A DNA stretch of 64,000 nt from Magnetococcales bacterium WMHbinv6 (GTDB taxonomy: Bacteria > Pseudomonadota > Magnetococcia > Magnetococcales > Magnetaquicoccaceae). The stretch spans positions 62,001 through 126,000 of the forward strand of contig PDZV01000001.1 in the NCBI GenBank assembly GCA_002753135.1, given 5' to 3'. Shown one piece after another: positions 17,788 to 27,417 of the stretch. Every line of letters starts with the position of its first letter. Positions within the stretch are counted from its first letter, which is position 1. The position numbers were made by a program, and so were the translations under genes. Below the pieces are notes generated by a model, which saw only the letters and a list, made by a program, of their open reading frames with translations, ran no database searches and was not told the DNA's origin.

Positions 17788-18989
17788 GTTTTACTCCTGT
17801 ACGGCAATTGTGTGCCAGACGCCCTTTTTCGGCTACGGATCATTAACCAGATGGTCGCTGAAAGGGTCAACAGAATAACCGGTACAGCGAAAGCGTTCAA
17901 CCACTGCCACCCTTTTTGGTTGGCAATCACTCCAGAAGCAAACGAGGTGATGATCTGGCTGAGAAAGATGAGCAACTCATTCAAACCTTGCGCTTTGGCC
18001 TTTTCTTCCGGCAGATACGTTGTGGTCAGCAACGTGGTGCCACCAATATACAAAAAGTTCCAACCAATTCCCAACAAGAGTGAGGCACCCCAGAAATGGA
18101 GCAAGGAAACACCTGCCATGGCAATGGTCACGCAAAGCAGGTTGACGAGCGCACCGAGGATCAGTATCGGCAAAACGCCAAAACGCAGGATTAACGTTCC
18201 GGTAACAAATGAGGGAACAAACATGCCCAGCACATGCCATTCCAAAACAAACGCCGCATCCTGGAAAGGAAGTTGACACCCTTTCATCACCAATGGGGTA
18301 GCAGTCATCAGCAGATTCATGATGCCTGAACCACTTACTGCGGCAATAACAGCAACAAGATAAGCCGGTTGGCGAATGATTTGCCCTAATGGGCGTCCAG
18401 TGAGTTTTTTTTCATCGCTCTCTGCTTGAGGCAGGTGCAGTTGCCCCATAACCATCCAGGAAAGCAAAGCCACCAGGGTCAGAGTGAGATAAGAGGCGGT
18501 AAAAGGAACAGGTAAAACGTTCCAGGTCAATTTACTCAATTCCGGCCCCAGAACACCGCCAAGAATCCCGCCAGTCAATGTATAAGAGACGGCACGACTC
18601 TTCCACTCTTCGGAAGCGGCATCTGCGGCAGCAAAACGGTATTGTTGACCAAACGCATTATAAAAGCCGGCAAAGAGGCAACCTGCACAAAGCAACCAAA
18701 ACTGATGGATCCACAAAGCCAGAGCGCATAACAAACTGCCACACAGTCCCAACCCGGAACCAAGTCGGAAACCAAAACGACGCCCCATGCGCTGCATGAT
18801 CCAGGAGGCAGGCACGGTGGACATGGCCGCCCCCAGCGCATATCCGGTAACTGGCAGGGTGGCATAGGCTGGATTGTCTGCCAACATGGCACCAGCCAAA
18901 CCACTGACAGCAATCAGGGTGACCCCATTGATTGACAACAATCCTTGTCCCGTGGCCAGCAACAGAATGGTGCTGCGGATAGGCGGCAT
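17784..18989 (-). CDS. MFS transporter
   Basis: A 401-residue membrane protein with about 12 hydrophobic segments and the MFS loop 2-3 motif (SWIMQRMGRRFGFRLGSGLG). It resembles YxaM/Ynf-type exporters of small molecules. The substrate is not predictable. It is the first gene of a two-gene operon with the aldo/keto reductase. Confidence 0.88.
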   Translation of the reverse strand: MPPIRSTILLLATGQGLLSINGVTLIAVSGLAGAMLADNPAYATLPVTGYALGAAMSTVPASWIMQRMGRRFGFRLGSGLGLCGSLLCALALWIHQFWLLCAGCLFAGFYNAFGQQYRFAAADAASEEWKSRAVSYTLTGGILGGVLGPELSKLTWNVLPVPFTASYLTLTLVALLSWMVMGQLHLPQAESDEKKLTGRPLGQIIRQPAYLVAVIAAVSGSGIMNLLMTATPLVMKGCQLPFQDAAFVLEWHVLGMFVPSFVTGTLILRFGVLPILILGALVNLLCVTIAMAGVSLLHFWGASLLLGIGWNFLYIGGTTLLTTTYLPEEKAKAQGLNELLIFLSQIITSFASGVIANQKGWQWLNAFAVPVILLTLSATIWLMIRSRKRASGTQLPYRSKT

Positions 18990-19050
18990 GAACTCTCGTC
19001 TTCGCTCCTCACCTGTTAATCATCGTTACAGAAACAGTTTCTTGCTTTTA

Positions 19051-20565
19051 CTAAACCATTAATTGCACGATTTGCTTATTACATACATGCAACAGTTGCT
19101 CTGTGCTACAAAAGGGAGCAAACAAGGTGAGTCCTGTTTGCGACATGCCATCTTTACGCAATATATTGGCGGTGACCCGATAAGAGCGAACTGCCTGAGG
19201 TTTACACGCCAACTGCAAATAGGCCTCTGCCATATAGTAATGCGCCAACCAGTTGTGTGGAGACAAAAAACAGACCTCTTTGAACTGCTGCAAAGCCTGC
19301 TCATGATCTGCTTGCCGCTTGGCAATAACCCCCAATAGCATGCGGGCCTCGATATGCCAGGATTGATGTCGCAAGATAAGCTGGCAAACCTCTTTTGCTT
19401 CTGAATAGCGCTGCATCTCCACGAAAACAGCGGCCTGCAAGGCATGAGCCTGGCAGTTTTGCGCGAGATTTTCCTGCGCAACCTCTTTTTCCAGACATGA
19501 GAGTGCCGCCGGATAATTCTGTTGCTGCGCCAAGTCGATCGCCAACGGTATCCCGGATTGAGTCTGTTTGCTGCCGGGAGATTTGCCGGTCGAGGAGAGA
19601 CGTTGGCTTATGGACGCGGGCAAGACGGAAGAAGTGTGTGGTAATCGTGGCAACGACAAAGAGTTATTCGCAGACTCCTTGCCCAAAAAGGACTGTTGCC
19701 GTTTTTTACTCTGCGATGGTGGAGGGGGCAGCCAACCTTTTTTTTGCGAACTCTTTGGTTCCCCTTTTTGAAAGAAAAAGAGCCCTTCATCTTCCAGCAG
19801 ATGCAATACCCCAAAATCATGCAATAAACTTTCTACTGAACCGACCACAACATAGCCAGGATCTTGCAAAATAGAGGAAAAATGGTTGAAAATAGTGCGG
19901 CGTGCCGGTTCATCGAAATAGATGGAAACGTTGCGATAAAAAATGATGTCAGCCTTGATGGCCAGTTTGAGTATATCCTGTTGGTTAAGAATATTACAAT
20001 TTTGAAAAGTGACCAATTGGCGGTATTGCTCTTTAATTCGGTAGCGCAAATCCGCTTCTCTTGCAAAGTGGCTCTCAGGAAAACTGTGCGGCAACCCCCG
20101 AAATGCGTTACGGCCATACAATCCCTCTTTGGCTATGGACAAAGCCTTAACATCCACATCGATGCCGATAATTTCGATCAATTGTCCCACTGAGCCCGCA
20201 TATTTTTCGACAAGAGAAATGGCCAGAGAATAAGGCTCCTCACCGGTTGCGCACCCGGCACTGAGAATGACAATTTTTTTCTGCATTCGATAGCGATTGA
20301 TCAACTCCGGCACCAACCGATCAACCACATACCGAATCTGCACAGGTTCGCGCATAAAATAGGTTTCGTTAACGGTCAAGAGAGAGATCAATTGTTCCCG
20401 TTCCCGACTCTCCTCCGACAGTTTTTCGGCATAGTTGGCCAACTGGCGTACCGCCAAAGCCTCCATCCGTTCCTGCACGGCCCGTTCCAGGGTAACTTTC
20501 CGTTCGCCCTGGAAGGTCAGTCCCGAATGCAGTTGCACCAATTGTTCAATTCGTGGCAGTGCCAT
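19051..20565 (-). CDS. CheR-type MCP methyltransferase with TPR domain (WspC-like)
   Basis: A 504-residue protein. The N-terminal CheR alpha domain (1-70) and SAM-methyltransferase domain (about 75-275) carry NETYFMREP, ILSAGCATGEEPYSLA and IIFYRNVSIYFD. A low-complexity linker leads to TPR-like repeats (about 370-490). CheR methylates receptor glutamates. The TPR tail is the hallmark of WspC in the Wsp surface-sensing system. It is the last gene of the chemosensory operon; its ATG overlaps the cheB stop by one base (TAATG). Confidence 0.92.
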   Translation of the reverse strand: MALPRIEQLVQLHSGLTFQGERKVTLERAVQERMEALAVRQLANYAEKLSEESREREQLISLLTVNETYFMREPVQIRYVVDRLVPELINRYRMQKKIVILSAGCATGEEPYSLAISLVEKYAGSVGQLIEIIGIDVDVKALSIAKEGLYGRNAFRGLPHSFPESHFAREADLRYRIKEQYRQLVTFQNCNILNQQDILKLAIKADIIFYRNVSIYFDEPARRTIFNHFSSILQDPGYVVVGSVESLLHDFGVLHLLEDEGLFFFQKGEPKSSQKKGWLPPPPSQSKKRQQSFLGKESANNSLSLPRLPHTSSVLPASISQRLSSTGKSPGSKQTQSGIPLAIDLAQQQNYPAALSCLEKEVAQENLAQNCQAHALQAAVFVEMQRYSEAKEVCQLILRHQSWHIEARMLLGVIAKRQADHEQALQQFKEVCFLSPHNWLAHYYMAEAYLQLACKPQAVRSYRVTANILRKDGMSQTGLTLFAPFCSTEQLLHVCNKQIVQLMV

Positions 20566-21629
20566 TAAACACTCCTCGTCACAGGTGATTGCCTACAATT
20601 TTCGTCCTGACTCTTGGATGACAACAAACGCACTATCATACCGTCAATCTCGCCAGCTGGCAGAATATGGTGCGCAAAGCCGGCATCTGCAACCGCTTTG
20701 GGCATGCCATAGACAATTGAGGTTGCCGCATCCTGGGCAATGACGACGCCACCCGCTGCATGCACGGCTCCTGCGCCACGAGCCCCATCTTCGCCAATGC
20801 CAGTTAAAACAATGGCGATGGTACGTTTGCCATAAACTTGCGCCGCTGAGGTCAACAGTTTATCTCCGGCAGGACAAAAAAATTCCACAGCAGTTGGCGC
20901 TGTCAGGACAAACTCCCCCCTTTCATTCAAAGTCAGATGATATTCTGGCTGCGCATAATAGATGGTCCCTGCCTGGGGGCGTTCTCCTGCTTTGGCCAGG
21001 ACAATGGGTAATGGTGTCAAGCCGCTGTGCCATTTGATCAAACTGTGGATGAAGCCGGGCACGATGTGCTGGGCAATCAGTACTGGGCAGGGAAATCCTT
21101 TGGGCAATCCACGCAATATTGCCGCCAACACTTTAGGACCACCGGTTGATGACGCAATTACCACCACTCCGATCCGTGGGAAGAGAGGTTGCACGTTGCC
21201 CGGCGGAGTGGGTGCCGGTTCCACCTTAGCCGCTGTCTGTTGCTTTACCTTGACGGTACTCAGCAACATAATTTTGCGTCGAAAAACCTGCGGGTGTTCA
21301 TAATCGATCTCATCTTTGGCGATTACCTCCAAAGCACCTCTCGACAAAGCCTTGAACGCCGTCTCCGAACCAGCCGTACCAGAGATCACCACAATCGGCA
21401 AAGGCTTGCAGGCCATAATGCGGGTAATGGTCTCCAAGCCATCCATCACCGGCATATTTATGTCCAGACTGAGCAAATCGATCGACTCTTTTTGCACCCA
21501 ATGCAACGCTTCCTGTCCGTTACCCACAGCGGCGACAACTTTGATGCGTGGATCCTGCTCCAGGATCGACTGAATCAATCCTCGCGCAATTGGACAATCA
21601 TCGGCAACCAACACCCGAATCGGCCACAT
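20565..21629 (-). CDS. cheB: CheB protein-glutamate methylesterase
   Basis: A 354-residue protein with a receiver domain (phospho-acceptor D56 in LLSLDINMPVMDG) and a C-terminal methylesterase domain with the Ser-His-Asp triad in ASSTGGP, LIAQHI and TGIGEDGA. It removes methyl groups added by CheR when phosphorylated by CheA. It corresponds to WspF in a Wsp-type layout. Confidence 0.95.
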   Translation of the reverse strand: MWPIRVLVADDCPIARGLIQSILEQDPRIKVVAAVGNGQEALHWVQKESIDLLSLDINMPVMDGLETITRIMACKPLPIVVISGTAGSETAFKALSRGALEVIAKDEIDYEHPQVFRRKIMLLSTVKVKQQTAAKVEPAPTPPGNVQPLFPRIGVVVIASSTGGPKVLAAILRGLPKGFPCPVLIAQHIVPGFIHSLIKWHSGLTPLPIVLAKAGERPQAGTIYYAQPEYHLTLNERGEFVLTAPTAVEFFCPAGDKLLTSAAQVYGKRTIAIVLTGIGEDGARGAGAVHAAGGVVIAQDAATSIVYGMPKAVADAGFAHHILPAGEIDGMIVRLLSSKSQDENCRQSPVTRSV

Positions 21630-21646
21630 GGTTGGCTTTCCTCCGG

Positions 21647-22060
21647 CTATACTAACAGATCCAATGTTTCTGTTTCAGTTTCCGTAACAGAAATTCCCTG
21701 TAAATCCAGTAACAAAACCGGCTCACCTTCCGGGGTCAGCATGACACCAAAGTAGGCCTGTGGAAACCGCCGACTGCGGGTATAATCGGCCAAAAATTGT
21801 ATCTCTGCCGGATCAATGCTCACAATTCGTTCCGGATTGTCGATCATCACGCCAACATCCCGCTCTTTGACCCAAACAATTCTTGGTGCTAAATAGGTTA
21901 CTTTCCTATCCTGAAAAGCAAGGCGTTCTGGCAATTGGATAACTTCAACACCTGCATCAGCCTCGACCGGATATGTTATCGCCATGATCTGGGCAACCAC
22001 AACACCGAAAGGAACATCAGCCAAGTGAAAAAGCAGAATATTCCAGCGGCTACTGTTCAT
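21647..22060 (-). CDS. CheW-like coupling protein, short
   Basis: A 137-residue single CheW domain (FHLADVPFGVVVAQIMAITYP near the start, VLLLDLQGI near the end). It is divergent and lacks the usual VRG/INVRG segment between subdomains. The start at 22060 is fixed by the ATGA overlap with the upstream cheW. With the next gene it makes two CheW proteins, as WspB and WspD do in Wsp systems. Confidence 0.8.
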   Translation of the reverse strand: MNSSRWNILLFHLADVPFGVVVAQIMAITYPVEADAGVEVIQLPERLAFQDRKVTYLAPRIVWVKERDVGVMIDNPERIVSIDPAEIQFLADYTRSRRFPQAYFGVMLTPEGEPVLLLDLQGISVTETETETLDLLV

Positions 22061-22596
22061 CGTTGGATAAGCTGCGCCATTTTCGCCACATCCAATACAG
22101 CAACATGACGATCTCGGTAGGTAAAGGCGTAATGCACCAACTCGCGCAACGTATCGTTGATTGCCCATTCATTGCCTGGTTGCAAGGCGCTTTGCGGTAT
22201 ATCCATCACCTCTTCGATAAAATCAACTCGAATGCCGGTTTGAAACGCTTCGTGATGAATAATGATAGCGTGCCGCTCGGTATTCTCTTTTTCTCGTGCC
22301 AGGCCAAGCAATCGATAAGGATCAATAATTGATTGAATGATGCCACGAACGTTGATGATGCCAGCGATAAAATGGGGTGAACCCGGAACAAAAATCACTG
22401 TCCGTTTGCTGATGTCAAGAATTTCCCGCACGTTGCTACAGAAAAAGGCGTACCAGACACCCGCCAGGGAAAACAGAACCATCTTGACCTTCTGTTCCTG
22501 GACAGGCACGGTCTTGGTGCGTTCACGTCTCTGCTTGACCCACTCCTGCAACTGCTCCCGGGAAACCATACCCGCTATCGGCTGCTGTTCTTCCAT
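22057..22596 (-). CDS. CheW coupling protein
   Basis: A 179-residue protein: a 35-residue charged N-terminal extension followed by a canonical CheW domain (VLFSLAGVWYAFFCSNVREIL, FIAGIINVRGIIQSIIDPYRLL, HVAVLDVAKMA). It links CheA to the MCP encoded immediately upstream. The Arg of NVRG, needed for receptor/kinase contact, is present. Confidence 0.93.
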   Translation of the reverse strand: MEEQQPIAGMVSREQLQEWVKQRRERTKTVPVQEQKVKMVLFSLAGVWYAFFCSNVREILDISKRTVIFVPGSPHFIAGIINVRGIIQSIIDPYRLLGLAREKENTERHAIIIHHEAFQTGIRVDFIEEVMDIPQSALQPGNEWAINDTLRELVHYAFTYRDRHVAVLDVAKMAQLIQR

Positions 22597-22626
22597 CTTA
22601 CCCTCGCCTGCACCTGGAGGAGGTCA

Positions 22627-24489
22627 TCAAATCGATTTAAACTGACCAACCTGTTCGCTCAAATGGTTGGCAAGCTGCATCAGAGCCGTACAGGTATCAT
22701 GGGTGGTATGGATAGAGACCGAAATTTGCTGAGATCCCATTTCAATCTCTTTGAGTGCAAAAACAATCTGGGTAGTCGCCGTCTTCTGCTGCTGGGTGGA
22801 AAGTGAAATTTGTTTGGCGGCATCGTTGGTTGCTTGCGCCCCAGAAAAAATATCGTTGAGAAATCCGACCGTCTCTTCCGTCAAGGAGCTTCCAGACTGA
22901 ATCCCTTTGGCACCTGCTTCCGAGGCAATCACCAAGCGATTGACGCTCTCCTGAATCTCTTTCAGATTGTCGCTGATCTCCCGTGTTGACTCCATCACGC
23001 TGTCGGCCAGTCGACGAATCTCCACGGCAACCACCCCGAAGCGCGCCCCAGCCTCTCCAGCACTGGAGGCCTCAATCGCTGCATTGAAGGCAATCAATTT
23101 GGTCTGATCGGCAATACCGTTGATAATCTCCATCACCCGGTTGATCTCTTGCGACTTGCGTCCCAGTTCTACCACATCGCTGATGGTTTTTTGATTATCG
23201 TCGTTGATCTGTTTCATGGTTCGCATCACCTGTTCGGCGGCAATGCGACCCTGATCAGCGACTTCCAACGTCTGGGTAGATACGGACAGCACTGAACCGG
23301 CATTTTCGTTGATCTGGTTGGAAGTAGCAGAGAGCTCTTCCATGGATGCGGTAATTTCTGTCACCGCTGCCGATTGTTCTGTGGCGATTGCCACTTCATC
23401 ACTGACCGCCGCTGCAATGCCGTTGGCCGACGAGAGCACCTGCCCGGTTGCCGTTGCGACCAACTCCACCATGCTGCGAATATTTTTCACGATTGATCGG
23501 GTCAGCAAAAAACCGAGAAAGACGGAGATGGTGGCAAATATCGCTGTAATACCAAACCCAAAATAGAGGGAACGGTTGCTGTCTTCCCGCATCTGATTGG
23601 CATTTTGCGCAATAACCAGTGAGCCGAAGGGAATCGTCTGCCCTAAACGGACCGGTACGGCAGCATAAATGAGCAGATCGTCTCCTACCTCCTTCATCCA
23701 GACGCGCAGCTGGGGCTTTTGGCAGGAAGCAGCGTTGACATCCCGCTCACATGCCACTTTAACCTGTTGATACAACTCGTTCATTTCCCCGAGATTGACC
23801 GCTTGCATGGCTGCATAACTGGCATTGCTGCCAACAACCGCTGCCAGAGCCCCCCCATCCACACTTTTGCTCGTATCATCCTGCTTGATTAAAAACACAT
23901 CACCATGATTGGCCAACTCTTTGAGCTTTTCTGCGTCCAAAACAAAACCACCCAGTAACATGCCAACAGGTGCGTTGTGGTACTTAATTAGTGAACCGGT
24001 TAATATTATATATTGTTTCTTAATATCGTCGTAGACAAACTGGGTAGCCCAACCCTCTTTCTCTTTGCTCGCCCGTTGAAAAATATCTTGTTGACTGAGA
24101 TTCACATTGTTCCGATGGGCAGAAGAACTGAACAACATGGTACCATCCATGGCCACCACTTCCATGATCGACAACCCCACGTCATCACGAATCTCAGTGA
24201 CAATCTCACGCACGCCTTGCGCGTTACCACTCTTTCTGTCGCGTATCGCCGCCTCGACCGCCGCCACCAAACGGGGATCTTTGGCCACATCCTTGATATA
24301 ATTTTGTGACGAACGCATTAACCCGGGAAAATCAACCGAAATGACATTGATCGCCGCACTGCGTAAGGACTCTTGATAATATTCCGTGATTGATCGTCTC
24401 ATTTCCGAATGGTTGATGGCCAAGGTGGCCAGCATCGGCGAAAGCACCAGAAACAAAAAGCCACTCCCCAGTTTCTGAATCAGATTCAT
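22627..24489 (-). CDS. methyl-accepting chemotaxis protein with Cache-like sensor
   Basis: About 620 residues: TM1 near the N-terminus, a large periplasmic domain of about 270 residues with Cache-like features (MEVVAMDGTMLFSSSAH, TGSLIKYHNAPVGMLLGGFVLD), TM2 at about 300-320 and a cytoplasmic MCP signalling helix pair. The hairpin tip is GIADQTKLIAFNAAIEASSAGEAGARFGVVAVEIRRLAD, slightly off the consensus. No clear HAMP domain and no CheR-docking pentapeptide at the C-terminus. The ATG at 24489 has AGGAG eight bases before it, whereas a GTG at 24498 has none at proper spacing. Confidence 0.93.
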   Translation of the reverse strand: MNLIQKLGSGFLFLVLSPMLATLAINHSEMRRSITEYYQESLRSAAINVISVDFPGLMRSSQNYIKDVAKDPRLVAAVEAAIRDRKSGNAQGVREIVTEIRDDVGLSIMEVVAMDGTMLFSSSAHRNNVNLSQQDIFQRASKEKEGWATQFVYDDIKKQYIILTGSLIKYHNAPVGMLLGGFVLDAEKLKELANHGDVFLIKQDDTSKSVDGGALAAVVGSNASYAAMQAVNLGEMNELYQQVKVACERDVNAASCQKPQLRVWMKEVGDDLLIYAAVPVRLGQTIPFGSLVIAQNANQMREDSNRSLYFGFGITAIFATISVFLGFLLTRSIVKNIRSMVELVATATGQVLSSANGIAAAVSDEVAIATEQSAAVTEITASMEELSATSNQINENAGSVLSVSTQTLEVADQGRIAAEQVMRTMKQINDDNQKTISDVVELGRKSQEINRVMEIINGIADQTKLIAFNAAIEASSAGEAGARFGVVAVEIRRLADSVMESTREISDNLKEIQESVNRLVIASEAGAKGIQSGSSLTEETVGFLNDIFSGAQATNDAAKQISLSTQQQKTATTQIVFALKEIEMGSQQISVSIHTTHDTCTALMQLANHLSEQVGQFKSI

Positions 24490-24652
24490 CCGTATCACTC
24501 CTGTTGAATATTACCCATTACCCCAAACGTTCTGCCCACTCATTACGGCTTGGCACCAGATTGTTCACCCTTGCCTCGTCGTTGCTCTGCTCAAGGCTAA
24601 CGTGCCTGCTCACAGGCCCTTTGCAACACAATCGTCAGCACGCCACCCGGTA

Positions 24653-26137
24653 TCATACCTGGCTGACACCATCCCAGCCCTGTCCCGGCTTTTCCTGTTT
24701 CAATCGTCGGCAGCGTTCCAAATAGATGCGACAAACCTGATCACTGGGCATTTCCCGGTATAAATCGGCAAAAACCGCCTCTGCCAAGCTCCATTCCTGG
24801 GTCTTGTACCAGTAGAGAGCCTCTTGATATTGCGCCAGACTGGCACGAATCTGCTCCTGGCGCTGTTCATTGGCACCATCGACCACCTCCCAGACAGTCA
24901 CAGCCTCAGATTTGCCTTTCACCCGGACCGTATCGATCTCCCGCATACAGTATCCCCTGTTTTTGTCGAGCAGATCGTAAGATGGCTGGGAAATGGCGAT
25001 GGTGATGCCATAATATTTGGTCAAGGTTTCCAGACGCGAAGCCAGGTTGACCGTATCGCCCACGGCAGTGGTATCCATCCGTTTCTCAAACCCTACCGTA
25101 CCCAAATATACCGGCCCGGCATGAATACCGACTCCGACACGGATCGGCTTGTAACCCGATTTGTGGCGATACTGATTGTAGACCTTCAAAATATGCCCCA
25201 TCTCGATGGCCGCATCCACTGAACCGTTATGAAAGTTGGCCAACTCCAATGGAAACAAAGCCATGATGCAGTCACCGATAAATTTATCGATAAAACCGCC
25301 GTGCTTTTGTATCATCGGAGCCACAAAGGTCAGGTAATTGTTAATGAAATTAAAATTTTCCACATGCGTCATGCACTCCGACAAAGAGGTAAAATCCCGA
25401 ATGTCGGAAAAAAAGACCGACATGGTCTTGGCTACCGCATCGCCGTAATGGACATCCTCAATTCCTTCCCTACCGATATAGGTCAGAAAATTTTTCGGTA
25501 CAAAACATTCAATCGCCTTGGTTTTGCGTTCAATGCGTTCGATCGCCTGGCGCAGTTTTTCCGATTCGGCCCTGAGTTGGGCGTTGGAATGGTCCAGACG
25601 CACCAAATCTTGGTAAGAGCGTAAGGAGGATACCACCGTCGTAAACAATTTTTGATAGGTTAAATCGTTTTTCTCTTTATAATCATTTATTTGGTATTTG
25701 AGGACCATCTCTTTTTCCGGGGCCATACCCGGTTGTCCGGTACGCAAAATAATCCGCACCAAATGGTTGTGCAGCGTATCGCGAATGGCGCGTACTACCT
25801 GCAAACCACTGTCATCCTCCTCCATCACCACATCCAACAAAATCAAAGAAATGTCCTGGTTGGCGGCCAAAACGGACAACGCTTCGTCCCGCGAACGGGC
25901 GCTTAAAAATTGCAGCGGACGCCCCTCTATTTTGGCACCTTCCAAAGAGAGTCGAGTCACCACATGGACGCTCTCTTCATCATCGACAATCAAAATTTTC
26001 CAACCATCCGCCACTGCATCGCTGACACTCGCCTCCTCCTCGTCAGCAAAAAACAGCTCCTCTTCCTCTGTTTCCTGCGCTGCAGGTGGGGAAACAACAT
26101 GGATGCGTTCTTCGTTTTCTGTCGGTTCTGTTGTCAT
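24653..26137 (-). CDS. response regulator with class III adenylate/guanylate cyclase output
   Basis: A 494-residue protein: acidic N-terminal 45 residues, receiver domain (about 47-165, ILIVDDEESVHVV, SLILLDVVM), coiled linker, cyclase homology domain (about 235-420) and a short helical C-terminus. The metal aspartates are in FFSDIRDFTSLSE and KFIGDCIMALF. The lysine in IDKFIGD is the residue that favours ATP. The TTAVGDTVNLASRLE block is conserved. It should make cAMP when phosphorylated, so the chemosensory kinase could control a second messenger. It overlaps the upstream kinase gene by ATGA. Confidence 0.93.
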   Translation of the reverse strand: MTTEPTENEERIHVVSPPAAQETEEEELFFADEEEASVSDAVADGWKILIVDDEESVHVVTRLSLEGAKIEGRPLQFLSARSRDEALSVLAANQDISLILLDVVMEEDDSGLQVVRAIRDTLHNHLVRIILRTGQPGMAPEKEMVLKYQINDYKEKNDLTYQKLFTTVVSSLRSYQDLVRLDHSNAQLRAESEKLRQAIERIERKTKAIECFVPKNFLTYIGREGIEDVHYGDAVAKTMSVFFSDIRDFTSLSECMTHVENFNFINNYLTFVAPMIQKHGGFIDKFIGDCIMALFPLELANFHNGSVDAAIEMGHILKVYNQYRHKSGYKPIRVGVGIHAGPVYLGTVGFEKRMDTTAVGDTVNLASRLETLTKYYGITIAISQPSYDLLDKNRGYCMREIDTVRVKGKSEAVTVWEVVDGANEQRQEQIRASLAQYQEALYWYKTQEWSLAEAVFADLYREMPSDQVCRIYLERCRRLKQEKPGQGWDGVSQV

Positions 26138-27390
26138 GGCACGCTTGTCCCAATCACACGGGGCAACATCAGTGTAAACTTCACCCCTTGACCAGGTTGA
26201 CTGCTACAACTGATCGTTCCCCCCAACGTTTGCTCCACCGTGTTATGAATGATATTCAACCCCAACCCCAGTCCCCCTTGGTTTCTTTTGGTGGTAAAAA
26301 ATGGATCAAAAATCTGTTTCAAATGTTCGGCAGCAATCCCTTTGCCATCATCCTGATAGAGAAATTCCACCCGATCACCCTGGACATTGACCTGAATATG
26401 GATTGACCCGCTGTCACGCCCTTCAAAACCGTGGATCAATGAGTTCATGATCAGATTGGTAAATATCTGGGCGATGGCCCCAGGCATCGACACAATTTCC
26501 AGCCCCTCTTCACACGCAATGACGACAGAAAAACGTTGATCCTTTAATTTTGGTCCCAGACTGAGTACCACATCCTCCAAATATGATTTTACACGTATCG
26601 CCCGTTTTTCCAAATTAGTCTGATCCGCCGATACCATTTTGAAGCTGCGAATCAACTCGGCAGTACGCGACAAATTCATTTGAATCAAGCGGGCCATCTC
26701 ATCGGCTTTGCGAAAGTAGAGTTCCAAATCCGACCGTTTCATGCTTTTATCTTGATAGGCAGTGGAAATTTGGCGAGTATCCTCTGCCCAATAGGAGGCG
26801 GCGGTTACACAGACGCCAACCGGCGTATTGATTTCGTGGGCAACTCCCGCAACCAAGCGTCCCAGGGAGGCCATCTTTTCAGACTGAATCAACGCCTCCT
26901 TTTTCTGTTTCAAGTCATCATAGGTTTGCTGCAACTCTTCCAGCGTATTTTCCAGACGTTTATTCTGCTCTTCCAGAGCCCGCATCAACTGCCGGTTCTT
27001 GCGAGCAATCAAGCGCATTTCCAGCACTTTACGTACCGAGATTAACACCATGTCGGTAATGTTTTCGTCTTTGATCAAATAGTCGTCTGCCCCTTTATTG
27101 ATCGCCTCGATGGCTACGGACATTTCGTTGCTGGAGGTCAAAATAATGATTGGCAGTTCTGCCCGAAGGGTTCGGACCTGGGCCATAAACTGCAGGCCAT
27201 TCATGCGCGGCATATTGATATCGGAAATGACCAGTGCAATCGTATCATCCTGCTGGACCATTTCCCACCCTTCGGCACCATCTTCCGCCGAAACGACTTC
27301 ATAGCCGACACTGCTGAGTATATCGCCCAGAATGCCGCGCACGATCATTTCGTCGTCGACCACCAACAGTTTTAATTGCGCATCCGCCAT
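26134..27390 (-). CDS. receiver-histidine kinase hybrid (REC-HK)
   Basis: A 418-residue cytoplasmic protein: N-terminal receiver (D57 in VISDINMPRMNG), coiled coil (about 125-170), DHp helix with H185 in GRLVAGVAHEINTPVG, and a full HATPase domain (N box NLIMNSLIHGF, G boxes DDGKGI and GGLGLGLNI). The REC-first order lets a CheA signal switch a second kinase. It lies between cheA and the cyclase gene, and a phosphorelay CheA to REC-HK to REC-cyclase is possible. Confidence 0.93.
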   Translation of the reverse strand: MADAQLKLLVVDDEMIVRGILGDILSSVGYEVVSAEDGAEGWEMVQQDDTIALVISDINMPRMNGLQFMAQVRTLRAELPIIILTSSNEMSVAIEAINKGADDYLIKDENITDMVLISVRKVLEMRLIARKNRQLMRALEEQNKRLENTLEELQQTYDDLKQKKEALIQSEKMASLGRLVAGVAHEINTPVGVCVTAASYWAEDTRQISTAYQDKSMKRSDLELYFRKADEMARLIQMNLSRTAELIRSFKMVSADQTNLEKRAIRVKSYLEDVVLSLGPKLKDQRFSVVIACEEGLEIVSMPGAIAQIFTNLIMNSLIHGFEGRDSGSIHIQVNVQGDRVEFLYQDDGKGIAAEHLKQIFDPFFTTKRNQGGLGLGLNIIHNTVEQTLGGTISCSSQPGQGVKFTLMLPRVIGTSVP

Positions 27391-27417
27391 CTTGCTTATC
27401 TCCGTCTCAGCACGCCG